From assembly GCA_017539645.1 (NCBI GenBank), contig JAFYCM010000087.1:1-36573 (forward strand): a stretch of DNA of 36,573 nt, written 5' to 3'. Every line of letters starts with the position of its first letter. The first letter of the stretch is position 1. This stretch comes from Bacteroidales bacterium (GTDB taxonomy: Bacteria; Bacteroidota; Bacteroidia; Bacteroidales; Marinilabiliaceae). A program made the position numbers and the translations under genes. Positions 7,019 through 16,507 of the stretch are shown piece after piece. Under the pieces are notes generated by a model. It worked only from the letters and a program-made list of their open reading frames with translations. It had not been told where the DNA came from and ran no database searches.

Positions 7019-10000
7019 AAAACTTAATTATAAATATTGCAGCGGCGGCTCTCTGCGTGGGTTGCACCGAGAATGCTCAGGAAAAACCTCAGCAGCGCGA
7101 AGGGGAAAACCAGAGCATTTTGCAAATCAACCGCGAGGCTGCAAGAGCTTCATTTACGCCATATTACAAGCAAAAAGGCGACCGCAGCATGAGTCTCAAC
7201 GGCACTTGGAAATTCCATTGGACCACAACGCTCGACGAACAACCAGCGGATTTCTACAAAACTTTGTTCAGCGATGCCTCGTGGGATACTCTGCAAGTGC
7301 CCGCCGATTGGGAGATGAATGGCTATGGAACGCCTATCTACAGCAGTTCGGGATACACATTCAAGATAAATCCGCCATACGTAATGGGTGAACCCAAAGA
7401 GAGCTACACAGCATACGTAGAACGCAATCCCACAGGCTGTTACCGTCGCACGTTCGAAGTGCCAAACGAATGGAGTGGCAAAGAGCTATACTTACGCTTT
7501 GGCTCGGTGGCAAGTGCTTTCTATGTATGGATAAACGGTCAGTTTGTGGGCTATTCGCAAGGCAGCATGGAGCCTGCCGAATTTTGCATCAGTAAATATG
7601 TATGCGAAGGCAAGAACACCATTGCACTGAAGGTTCTAAAATATTCCGACGGTAGCTACCTCGAAGACCAAGATCAATGGCGAGTGGCTGGCATTCATAG
7701 AGATGTAACTATCTATGCCACAGAGAGAATACGTATACGCGACTTCGGCGTACGTACTATTATAGATACTAAAAATGGCACGGCGAAGGTCATTATTGCA
7801 CCTGAGTTAAGTTCGCCAGACAGCATAAGTGGCAAAGGCTACACCGTTTGTGCAACCATAATTACACCCGACGGCGAAGCGCTCCCCGACAGTGCCCTAA
7901 CAGCCGATGCTGAGACGATGCTCAACAAAGCGCACAAGGCCAAAATTATGAATCAGCGCACGCCACAACGCGGCTACCCGATGTGGGGCTGGATGGAGAC
8001 GACCATCGAGAACGCTAAATTTTGGACCGCCGAAAATCCGCAACTATACACTCTAAGACTCTCATTGAAAGATAGTTGTGGCATAAGTATAGAAAATATA
8101 GAGACGCGCATCGGACTGCGCGACATACGTATAGAGAACGGGCAGTTGCTTGTGAACGGCATACCTACGCATCTGCGCGGTGTGAATCGCCATGAGATGG
8201 ACCCGCGCATGGGCAAGGTGATGACCGAAGAGTTGATGATGAAGGACTTGATACTTATGAAGCAAGCAAACATCAACGCAGTGCGCACTTGCCACTACCC
8301 CAATTGCGAGCGCTGGTATGAGTTGTGCGACAGCATAGGTATGTACGTCATGGACGAAGCCGACATAGAGGAACACGGACTTCGCGGACAGCTTGCAAGC
8401 GACCCTACGTGGACTGCCGCTTGGCTCGACCGCACACAGCGTATGGCCATTCGCGACCGCAACCACGCGTGCGTAATTAGTTGGAGTCTTGGAAATGAAG
8501 CTGGCTGGGGTGTCAACTTCGCGGCTTCGGCGGCTTGGCTTCACGAGTTTGACCCGACGCGTTTCGTTCACTACGAAGGTGCGCAAGGTTCGCGCGAACT
8601 GCTCGACGGCGAAAAAATCCACGAGAACGATCCTGCATACGTAGATGTGATAAGCCGATTCTATCCACGCACGCAAGACGAATATCTCAATCCGGGCATC
8701 ACCGACGGCGACATGGAACGTCCCGAGAATGCACGCTGGGAACGTCTGCTGAGCATTGCCAAAGACAAACGCGACAACCGCCCAGTGCTGACGAGCGAAT
8801 ATGCACACGCCATGGGCAACGCTCTCGGCAACATGCGCGAATATTGGGACGAGATTTATAGCAATCCTCGTATGCTCGGCGGCTTCATCTGGGAATGGGC
8901 CGACGAAGGCATCGAGGCGCATACGGGCGATACTACGTACATAGCTTATGGCGGCGACTTCGGCGATAAGCCTAACCTCAACTCGTTCTGCATCAAGGGC
9001 GTTGTGGATAGTTATAGAAACGTTGGCGCTAAATATTACGAGGTGAAGAGCGTTTATGCGCCAGTGCGGTTCAAGCTTGAAGGCGGCAAAGTGCGCACCG
9101 AATGGCTTGATAAACACGTAGATATAAATAATTATGAGATAACCGAAACGCGCGAAAATGGTTTTGTGAACATATCGGCTACACTAAAGAACGCCACAAA
9201 ATGGGCGCCAGCAGGATTTGAGGTTGCCAAAGCGCAATTCGTTGTAGATAAAAATTGGTGGAAAAGTGCTGCCGATGTTAAGCGCGATAAGGTTAATAAT
9301 GAGCCTGTTACTGCCGACGAGGCTATTGCGCTCTTTGCTCACGTGAAGCCGCATTTCTATCGCGCACCGCTCGACAACGACCGCGGTTTCGGCAGCTGGA
9401 TAGCAAAAGATTGGAGCAAGCAGCATCTTGACAGTCTGACGGAAAGCATAATAAGCGACTTTGCCACCGAGACGCTCAAAGATGGCAGCGTGGAAGTGAG
9501 CACTACGCGTGCATACGCTACGGCAAATGGCAGCATAGAGACGGCATACGTATACATAGTTATGCCCGATGGCTCGATAGATTTCAAGGCTACATATACG
9601 CCCAAAGGCGATCTGCCTACGCTGCCTTGCCTCGGCACAACGCTCGTGTTGCCTAAGTATTTCAACGAGTTGCACTACGTAGGTCGCGGACCGTGGGACA
9701 ATTACCCCGACCGCAAAGAGAGCTGCCATATCGGACGCTACAAATCGACCGTGGCTGAGCAATATTTCCATAATCCGAAGCCGCAAGACTCTGGTAATCA
9801 TGAGGATGTTGCATACGTATGTCTCTCCAATGGTCGCGACCACATCAGTGTGTCGGCTATCGATGGAACGTTCAGTTTCAGTGCGTTGCCATATTCTGCC
9901 ACTCAGCTCGCCACCACGAAGCACGACTACGAGTTGCGCGCCGAGAACTACGTCTACCTCAACCTCGATGCGGCGGTGCTTGGCATTGGCAATGGCTCGT

Positions 10001-10080
10001 GCGGTCCGGGTGTGCTGAAGAAATATGCAATAGAGCAGAAGCCGCATACGTTGCATGTGAAATTGAGAATTGAGAATTGA
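7015..10080 (+). CDS. LacZ-type GH2 beta-galactosidase, lipoprotein
   Basis: A 1021-residue enzyme with a lipoprotein signal (lipobox ending at C17), so it is anchored to a membrane. It has the full long LacZ layout: sugar-binding domain (about 55-235), Ig-like domain (240-365), TIM barrel (366-690) with acid/base E495 in SLGNEAGWG and nucleophile E595 in VLTSEYAHAMGN, then a C-terminal beta-sandwich of the Bgal small-chain type containing FYRAPLDNDRG. It should release terminal beta-galactose; in RG-II the likely target is the beta-Gal linked to aceric acid in side chain B (inference). It overlaps the preceding gene by 4 nt. The last three residues (IEN) and the stop codon come from a heptad repeat array, suggesting that the 3' end was altered when the repeat arose. 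Confidence 0.88.
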   Translation: MKNLIINIAAAALCVGCTENAQEKPQQREGENQSILQINREAARASFTPYYKQKGDRSMSLNGTWKFHWTTTLDEQPADFYKTLFSDASWDTLQVPADWEMNGYGTPIYSSSGYTFKINPPYVMGEPKESYTAYVERNPTGCYRRTFEVPNEWSGKELYLRFGSVASAFYVWINGQFVGYSQGSMEPAEFCISKYVCEGKNTIALKVLKYSDGSYLEDQDQWRVAGIHRDVTIYATERIRIRDFGVRTIIDTKNGTAKVIIAPELSSPDSISGKGYTVCATIITPDGEALPDSALTADAETMLNKAHKAKIMNQRTPQRGYPMWGWMETTIENAKFWTAENPQLYTLRLSLKDSCGISIENIETRIGLRDIRIENGQLLVNGIPTHLRGVNRHEMDPRMGKVMTEELMMKDLILMKQANINAVRTCHYPNCERWYELCDSIGMYVMDEADIEEHGLRGQLASDPTWTAAWLDRTQRMAIRDRNHACVISWSLGNEAGWGVNFAASAAWLHEFDPTRFVHYEGAQGSRELLDGEKIHENDPAYVDVISRFYPRTQDEYLNPGITDGDMERPENARWERLLSIAKDKRDNRPVLTSEYAHAMGNALGNMREYWDEIYSNPRMLGGFIWEWADEGIEAHTGDTTYIAYGGDFGDKPNLNSFCIKGVVDSYRNVGAKYYEVKSVYAPVRFKLEGGKVRTEWLDKHVDINNYEITETRENGFVNISATLKNATKWAPAGFEVAKAQFVVDKNWWKSAADVKRDKVNNEPVTADEAIALFAHVKPHFYRAPLDNDRGFGSWIAKDWSKQHLDSLTESIISDFATETLKDGSVEVSTTRAYATANGSIETAYVYIVMPDGSIDFKATYTPKGDLPTLPCLGTTLVLPKYFNELHYVGRGPWDNYPDRKESCHIGRYKSTVAEQYFHNPKPQDSGNHEDVAYVCLSNGRDHISVSAIDGTFSFSALPYSATQLATTKHDYELRAENYVYLNLDAAVLGIGNGSCGPGVLKKYAIEQKPHTLHVKLRIEN

Positions 10081-10152
10081 AAATTCATAATTCGTAATTG
10101 GGAATTCGTAACTCGCAACTCGTAATTGGAAACTCGTAATTCGTAATTAATA
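10062..10152. repeat. Heptad array, 13 units, running from the GH2 gene end into the spacer
   Basis: Thirteen contiguous 7-bp units, such as ATTGAGA, ATTCGTA, ACTCGTA and ATTGGGA. Base 3 is always T and base 7 always A, while the middle varies. The GH2 stop codon (10078-10080) falls in the third unit. The array fills most of the 111-bp gap before the next gene. No promoter or terminator is recognisable in the gap. Confidence 0.85.
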
Positions 10153-10191
10153 AATTAGCGAATCAAAAAAAACGACAACAACATAAATAAA

Positions 10192-13068
10192 ATGAAAGCT
10201 ACTATTAGTGCCTTAGCCATAGCAGCGATGCTGTGCTCCACAACAATGGCACAACCAACCAACATTCAAACCCAACGTAAATATCTCAGCGGACACGGCT
10301 GCGACGACATGGTGCAGTGGGATTTTCAGTGCACTGGCGGACGAAATAGCGGCACGTGGACCAAGATAGGAGTGCCTTCGTGCTGGGAACTTCAAGGTTT
10401 CGGTACATATCAGTATGGAATGAAGTTCTACGGCAAGGCTCACCCCGAAGGCATAGCCGACGAGAAAGGTCTCTATAAATATGAATTCACGCTTCCAAAG
10501 CAGTGGGAGGGCCGCCACATCGACCTCGTTTTTGAAGCTGTTATGACCGACGCCGAGGTCAAGATAAACGGTCGCAAAGGTGGTGTGAAGCATAGTGGCG
10601 CTTTCTACCGCATAACCTACGACGTGAGCGACCGAGTTTTCTTTGGCGATAAGAAAAACCTGTTGGAAGTGACCGTCTCGAAAGAGAGCGAAAACGATGG
10701 TGTGAACCTCTCGGAGCGCCGAGCCGACTACTGGAATTTCGGTGGAATATTCCGCCCAGTATTCATTGTGTCGAAGCCTGCCATCAACATCGAACGCTTT
10801 GCCATCGATGCCAAAGCGGACGGCGATTTCAATGCATACGTAGTGATAAATCACTCAATGGACGGAATGAAGATTCGCACCGACATTGCCGACGAAAAAG
10901 GCAACACCATCTCGCAAAACGAAACTGCTGTGCGCGGTGGCAGCGACCATGCCGAAATATCTTTCAAGGCAGGCAACAATCTCAAACTTTGGACTGCCGA
11001 AACGCCTAATAGATACGTTGCAACTTTCTCGCTCATAGACAAAAACGGCAATATCATACATAAAGAGACCGAGAAATTTGGTTTCCGCACCATTGAGACG
11101 CGCGAGCACGATGGCCTATACATAAACGGCGAAAAAGTTCTTGTGAAAGGCGTCAACCGCCACAGTTTCCGTCCTGAGACGGGCCGCACTCTGAGCTACG
11201 AAAAGAATCTCGAGGACGTAAAACTCATCAAGAGCCTAAATATGAATGCCGTACGTCTGTCGCACTACCCTGCCGACCCAGAATTCTACGACATCTGCGA
11301 CAGTCTTGGTCTTTATGTTATGGACGAACTCAGCGGCTGGCATGGGCATCAGGAGACTATCAATGGTCAGAAACTTGTGCGCGAGATGGTCACACGCGAC
11401 GTGAACCACCCAAGCATCATCTGGTGGAGCAACGGCAACGAAGGCGGCTGGAACAACGAGTTGAACGACGAATTTCATAAATATGACATACAGAAACGTC
11501 CCGTTCTGCATCCGCAAGGAAATTTCGGTGGCTACGAGACGATGCACTACCGCTCGTATGGCGAGAGCAACGAATATATGCGCAAGCCAGAGATTTGGAT
11601 GCCTACCGAGTTTCTGCACGCGCTCTATGATGGTGGTGCTGGCGCCGGACTATACGACTATTGGGAAGTGATGCGCACATGGCCACGCTGTGCTGGCGGA
11701 TTCATCTGGGCTCTCGTGGACGAAGGCGTGGTTCGCACCGACATGAATGGTATGATAGACAACGTGGGCAACTACGGCGCCGACGGCATTGTGGGACCGC
11801 ACTACGAGAAAGAGGGCAGCTACTACACCGTGAAGCAGATTTGGAGCCCGGTGCAGATATTCACGCCTAACCATAGCTACGATGGTTTGAAAGCCGCCAA
11901 CGACGCGCTCTCTACCAACTTCGATGGCAAACTTACCGTAGAGAATCGCTACGACTTCATCTCGCTCGACGACACAAAGTTTGAATATCAATATGTTACG
12001 TACGAAGGCGCGAAGACTCGCACTATTTCGAAAGGCGCAACAAGCGTAAAAGGCGTTAAGCCTCATCAGAGCGCAACGCTCGACATTCCTACTAACAAAA
12101 ATGCTGATGCTCTGACTATTACAGCTAAAAACAGCAACAACGACGAGATTTTCACTTGGACATTCAAGATACGCAATGCCGCAAGAATCGAAGGCGGCAA
12201 AAGCGCTCGCACTACCACTCAAGAAACTGAAACAGAAGCAACTGTAAAAGCTGGCGATGCAACATACGTATTTAGCAAAACGAACGGCCGCCTGATGCGT
12301 GTAAGTATAAAAGACAACGACACCGAATTTGGCAATGGCCCAGAGTTCTTCGCCTACAAACGCAGCGACCGCTCGATGGATCAATTCCTCGACACCGACG
12401 ACAAAGAGGCTTTCGAGAAGCGACTTCAATACACTGCATACGCCGAGCAGGGCAAATTCAACCGATTGGAAATCGGCAAAGGCACAAACGACACAACCAT
12501 TGTAACGGCTATATACGATTACGCAAGCCTACAACGCGCCGAATGGCACATTGCGCCCGATGGTTCGGTTCGTCTGATTTATACATACGTATTCAACGGC
12601 GTTGTCGACCTGATGGGTGTGAAATTCGACTTGCCCGAAACGAGTGTCGAAAGCAAGACGTGGCTCGGCAAAGGTCCATATCGTGTGTGGAAAAATCGCT
12701 TGCACGGACCTCAACTTGGCATCTGGCAAACCGACTACAACGATCCTATTCCGGGCGAGAGTTTCACATACCCTGAATTCAAAGGCTATTTTGCAGGAGT
12801 TCAGTGGATGAACATACATACGAAAAATGCTACAATCCGCATTGAGCCAGGCAACGACACCACCGACTTCGTGGGCGTTTATCAACCTCGCGACGGTCGA
12901 GACAATCTGCTGTATCAGTTGCCAGAAACGGGCATCTCTATAATGCAAGTCATTCCTGCCGTGCGCAACAAGGTTAACAGCACCGACCTCAACGGTCCTT
13001 CGGCACAAGCTGTTTGGGCAAATGGCGCATATACTGGCGAAATTCGCATAACATTCTCAGCCAAATAG
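10192..13068 (+). CDS. GH2 family hydrolase, possible beta-D-galacturonidase
   Basis: A 958-residue secreted GH2 enzyme with a signal peptide cleaved near A20-Q21. It has a sugar-binding domain (about 35-195), an Ig-like domain (200-300), and a TIM barrel (305-570) with acid/base E417 in WSNGNEGGW and probable nucleophile E473 in MPTEFLHALYDGG. C-terminal beta-domains follow. The sequence around the nucleophile differs from LacZ enzymes, so beta-galactosidase is unlikely. In the RG-II system of B. thetaiotaomicron one GH2 removes beta-linked galacturonic acid from side chain A; that role would fit the locus, but substrate cannot be read from motifs alone. An alpha-L-arabinopyranosidase is another option. 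Confidence 0.82.
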   Translation: MKATISALAIAAMLCSTTMAQPTNIQTQRKYLSGHGCDDMVQWDFQCTGGRNSGTWTKIGVPSCWELQGFGTYQYGMKFYGKAHPEGIADEKGLYKYEFTLPKQWEGRHIDLVFEAVMTDAEVKINGRKGGVKHSGAFYRITYDVSDRVFFGDKKNLLEVTVSKESENDGVNLSERRADYWNFGGIFRPVFIVSKPAINIERFAIDAKADGDFNAYVVINHSMDGMKIRTDIADEKGNTISQNETAVRGGSDHAEISFKAGNNLKLWTAETPNRYVATFSLIDKNGNIIHKETEKFGFRTIETREHDGLYINGEKVLVKGVNRHSFRPETGRTLSYEKNLEDVKLIKSLNMNAVRLSHYPADPEFYDICDSLGLYVMDELSGWHGHQETINGQKLVREMVTRDVNHPSIIWWSNGNEGGWNNELNDEFHKYDIQKRPVLHPQGNFGGYETMHYRSYGESNEYMRKPEIWMPTEFLHALYDGGAGAGLYDYWEVMRTWPRCAGGFIWALVDEGVVRTDMNGMIDNVGNYGADGIVGPHYEKEGSYYTVKQIWSPVQIFTPNHSYDGLKAANDALSTNFDGKLTVENRYDFISLDDTKFEYQYVTYEGAKTRTISKGATSVKGVKPHQSATLDIPTNKNADALTITAKNSNNDEIFTWTFKIRNAARIEGGKSARTTTQETETEATVKAGDATYVFSKTNGRLMRVSIKDNDTEFGNGPEFFAYKRSDRSMDQFLDTDDKEAFEKRLQYTAYAEQGKFNRLEIGKGTNDTTIVTAIYDYASLQRAEWHIAPDGSVRLIYTYVFNGVVDLMGVKFDLPETSVESKTWLGKGPYRVWKNRLHGPQLGIWQTDYNDPIPGESFTYPEFKGYFAGVQWMNIHTKNATIRIEPGNDTTDFVGVYQPRDGRDNLLYQLPETGISIMQVIPAVRNKVNSTDLNGPSAQAVWANGAYTGEIRITFSAK

Positions 13069-13091
13069 TGTTATGAAAAGCAGCGTATCAA

Positions 13092-13208
13092 ATCACCGAA
13101 TAGAACGAAAATATACTAACATAATTCGTTTCGTTCGTAGTAAGATGGAAATGCTTATAATTGAACGATTTACTAATTGCAATTTCGTTTCATTCGTTCA
13201 ATTAGGTG
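13092..13208. repeat. Long imperfect inverted repeat before the GH106 gene
   Basis: The left arm at 13092-13109 (ATCACCGAATAGAACGAA) pairs imperfectly with the right arm ATTCGTTCAATTAGGTG (13192-13208). The right arm ends 2 bp before the GH106 start codon. Related copies fill 16319-16490. The repeat happens to stay open in the GH106 frame, which produces a false 46-residue N-terminal extension. Confidence 0.7.
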
Positions 13209-13210
13209 TT

Positions 13211-16200
13211 ATGAAAAAACATTACTTGGCAACGTTTGTGGTTGCTGTAATGTCTTTATTTACAGCGTGTAGCAGCAATACGTGGCACGACGATTTTCGC
13301 CAAGCAAAATGCGAAGTCGAGCCTTGGACATTCTGGTATTGGATGTATGGCAACGTAAGTGACGATGGCATCAGAGCAGACCTAAAAGCCATGAAAGAGG
13401 CTGGCATAGAAGGGTTTTATCTGATGCCGATAAAGAGTCCGGCAGACAACGCTCAACTTGGTGGCACGGCATTGCAGCTCTCGCCCGACTGGTGGAACAG
13501 AATGCGCACCGTGGTTACCATTGCCGACAGTCTACATCTTCAAATGGGCATTCACTTCTCCGATGGTTTCGCCCTCGGCGGTGGTCCGTGGATTACGCCC
13601 GACGAGTCGATGCAAAAGGTCGTTTGGTTCGACACCATAGTTAGTGGAGGCAACATAGATATGGAGCTACCACTACCTAAGCATTATGCTGATTACTACG
13701 AAGATATAGCTACGTATGCATACCAGACTCCATTCGCCAACGACATAAAACCGTCTACCGACACGCAATTTCCACTAAAGTCGAAAGAGCCTTGCGATAT
13801 TGTATACAAGTATGCAGAGCCATTCACACTTCGCAGCGTTCAGATTGTCACTGGCGGCAACAATTACCAAGCGCACCGCTGGACGGTAAGTTCTTCCGAC
13901 GATGGCAAGATCTATAAAGAGATAACTCGCATAGAGCCAGCACGTCAAGGGTGGCAAAACACCGATGCATACGCTACGTACGCCATACCTACCACTACAG
14001 CTAAATATTTCAAATTTCACTGGACGCCTGAAGGAAGCGACCCTGGAAGCGAAGACATGGACGCCGCCAAATGGAGTCCTACGCTAAAAGTGGCAGCCAT
14101 AAACCTTGGTTCAGAACCTATTGTAGATGGCTACGAGGGCAAAAGTGGCGCAGTGTGGCGCGTTAGTAAGGCATACATAGATAAAAACAACGAAGCTATC
14201 GATGCTAAATCGTTGAGATTTATCGATATAAATAATAATAGAATAGAGACTGTGCTTCCTGAAGGAGAGTGGCACATCATACGTATGGGTCACACATCGA
14301 CGGGACACACCAATGCCACAGGCGGAGGTGGACGCGGTTTGGAATGCGACAAATTCTCCATTGCTGCCATCGACAAACAATTCAATAGTTGGTTTGGCAG
14401 CATCGATTCTATGACGCAGACAATCTCGAGCGACGTACTTACGCGCCTGCATGTGGATAGCTGGGAATGTGGCAGCCAGAACTGGAGCAAGAATTTCGCG
14501 GCAGAATTTCAGCGTCGTCGTGGCTACGACCTTTTGCAGTGGTTACCCGTATATGCAGGAGTTCGACTCGAGAGCGAAACCAAAAGCGACGCTGTCTTGC
14601 GCGACATACGCCAAACAATAGCCGAGCTCATCAACGATGTGTTTTTCGTCGAAGTGCGACGCCTTGCCGATGCTAACCACAAGCAACTATCTACGGAGTG
14701 CGTATGTCCTACGATGGTTAGCGATGGCATGCTCCACTTTGCCAAAGCCGACTATCCGATGGGCGAATTTTGGGTAAACAGTCCTACGCACGACAAGCCC
14801 AACGACATGCTCGACGCCATCAGCGCGGCTCATATCTATGGCAAACGCACCATACTTAGCGAAAGCTTCACCGAAGTTCGCGGCACGTGGGACGAGACTC
14901 CCGCTATGCTGAAACCGCTTCTCGACCGAAACTTCGCTCTGGGCATCAACGGCATTGTGTTTCATGTATATACGCACAACCCATGGCTCGACCGCAAACC
15001 AGGCATGACACTCGACGGCATTGGCACCTTCTTCCAACGCGACAACACTTGGTGGCGCGAGATGCCGGCGTTCACCGAATACATAAACCGTTGCCAATCG
15101 CTGCTACAACGCGGCACGCCAGTGGTCGACATTGCTGTATATACGGGCGACGAGACGCCACGCCGCGCCATTTTGCCCGAACGCCTGACGTCGTCGCTGC
15201 CGGGACTCTTTGGTGAGCAGATTCTCAAAAGCGAACGCGCACGCTGGCAAAACGAGGGCGTACCTATGGAGACGAGCCCTGTAGGTGTGAAACATACGCG
15301 AAACATGACCAAAGCCGATCTCTTCACCAATCCTTTGCATGGCTATAAATATGACTCTATGAACCACGATGCGCTTGCCTCGGCACACGTAGAGAATGGC
15401 GCGATAGTCACCGCTGGTGGAATGCGCTACGAAGTGCTTGTGGTGCCGCAAGAGCGCAAGATGAACCCCGACCGCATTGTGGATTGGGACCTCATTGAAA
15501 AACTCAAAGCACAGGGCGCGAGAATCATCAGCGAGCCGTGGACAGAGCCGACACTCAGCAGCATTGATATTGAGCCTGACGTGCAAATTTGCAAAGGCGC
15601 TGACTTCACGCATCGCCGAACTGGCACCGAGGATATTTACTTCATTGCCAACTTGACGGACAGCGCCATAAATATGAAGCCTACTTTCCGCTCAGCAAGT
15701 GTATATAAGTATGCATACGTAGCTAATCCACTGAATGGTAGCATCTTCGTATACAACAATGAACTAAATTTGGAGGCAAACGAATCGGCATTTGTAATAT
15801 TTACGAACGAAAAAATTGCCGTCGACAAACTACAGTCGGCAACGACCAGCATAACCATAAATACGCCATGGAGTGTTGCGTTCGAGAGTGCCGACACAAC
15901 AATAGCTATGGATATTCTACGCGATTGGTCTACTTACGACGAGCCTAAACTGAAATACTATTCTGGCCATGCTACGTATGAGAATAGTTTCGACGCAGGC
16001 CGCTCTGTTTCTGGTGCATACATACGTATAGAAGGACTGCACGACATAGCTACGATATATGTAAACGACAAATGCTGCGGCACAATATGGACAAAGCCGT
16101 ACATTACAGATATAAGCAACGCCATCCGTAGCGGCAAGAACACGCTTCGCATCGAAGTGGTGAATACGTGGGCTAATGCGCTGCTCGGTAGCGATATAAA

Positions 16201-16306
16201 TACGCCTCCATACAGCGGCATTTGGACCAATGCCAAATATCGTCGAGCCGAGAAGAATACGCTTCCAGCGGGAATTGTTGGCAAAGTGGAGGTCGTGTTA
16301 GAGTGA
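13211..16306 (+). CDS. GH106 alpha-L-rhamnosidase, lipoprotein
   Basis: A 1031-residue lipoprotein: MKKHYLATFVVAVMSLFTAC gives a clean lipobox at C20. I chose the ATG at 13211 because of this signal; the frame is open back to 13073, but those 46 codons run through repeat DNA. Residues 38-140 contain the family's opening pattern FWYWMYGNVSDDGIRADLKAM and HFSDGFALGGGPW. The C-terminal ~130 residues form a galactose-binding-like beta-sandwich. GH106 enzymes release alpha-L-rhamnose from pectins, and one (BT0986, from memory) acts on RG-II side chain B. Family call is good; the exact linkage is inferred from the neighbours. Confidence 0.85.
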   Translation: MKKHYLATFVVAVMSLFTACSSNTWHDDFRQAKCEVEPWTFWYWMYGNVSDDGIRADLKAMKEAGIEGFYLMPIKSPADNAQLGGTALQLSPDWWNRMRTVVTIADSLHLQMGIHFSDGFALGGGPWITPDESMQKVVWFDTIVSGGNIDMELPLPKHYADYYEDIATYAYQTPFANDIKPSTDTQFPLKSKEPCDIVYKYAEPFTLRSVQIVTGGNNYQAHRWTVSSSDDGKIYKEITRIEPARQGWQNTDAYATYAIPTTTAKYFKFHWTPEGSDPGSEDMDAAKWSPTLKVAAINLGSEPIVDGYEGKSGAVWRVSKAYIDKNNEAIDAKSLRFIDINNNRIETVLPEGEWHIIRMGHTSTGHTNATGGGGRGLECDKFSIAAIDKQFNSWFGSIDSMTQTISSDVLTRLHVDSWECGSQNWSKNFAAEFQRRRGYDLLQWLPVYAGVRLESETKSDAVLRDIRQTIAELINDVFFVEVRRLADANHKQLSTECVCPTMVSDGMLHFAKADYPMGEFWVNSPTHDKPNDMLDAISAAHIYGKRTILSESFTEVRGTWDETPAMLKPLLDRNFALGINGIVFHVYTHNPWLDRKPGMTLDGIGTFFQRDNTWWREMPAFTEYINRCQSLLQRGTPVVDIAVYTGDETPRRAILPERLTSSLPGLFGEQILKSERARWQNEGVPMETSPVGVKHTRNMTKADLFTNPLHGYKYDSMNHDALASAHVENGAIVTAGGMRYEVLVVPQERKMNPDRIVDWDLIEKLKAQGARIISEPWTEPTLSSIDIEPDVQICKGADFTHRRTGTEDIYFIANLTDSAINMKPTFRSASVYKYAYVANPLNGSIFVYNNELNLEANESAFVIFTNEKIAVDKLQSATTSITINTPWSVAFESADTTIAMDILRDWSTYDEPKLKYYSGHATYENSFDAGRSVSGAYIRIEGLHDIATIYVNDKCCGTIWTKPYITDISNAIRSGKNTLRIEVVNTWANALLGSDINTPPYSGIWTNAKYRRAEKNTLPAGIVGKVEVVLE

Positions 16307-16318
16307 AACATCCATGAT

Positions 16319-16490
16319 AATCACCGAATTACACGAATAAAACGAAATTTGATTAGTATAGTTTCGTTCAAATTGGTGATGAATCACGCGAAAGAAGCAA
16401 ATTGAGATTAAACGAATTCGTTCAATTCGGTGTTTGGAATACACGAACAAAACGTGTTGAGGTTAGTATAAATTCGTTCAATTCGGTGAT
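16319..16490. repeat. Three tandem copies of the CACCGAAT/ATTCGGTG repeat
   Basis: Three units at about 16319-16380, 16381-16434 and 16436-16490. Each ends in a version of TTCGTTCAATTCGGTG, and the first pairs it with an opening ATCACCGAATT. Two units carry GTTAGTATA or ATTAGTATA in the loop. The repeats fill the 201-bp gap between the GH106 and esterase genes. A fourth copy lies at 13092-13208. No promoter consensus was found in the gap. Confidence 0.8.
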
Positions 16491-16507
16491 GAAATAGACA
16501 AATAATA

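Noticed and set aside
16319-16490. Tandem repeats as a regulator-binding array
   Set aside because: The units are long, variable and self-complementary, and a copy lies in another gap; an interspersed stem-loop repeat explains them better than operators.
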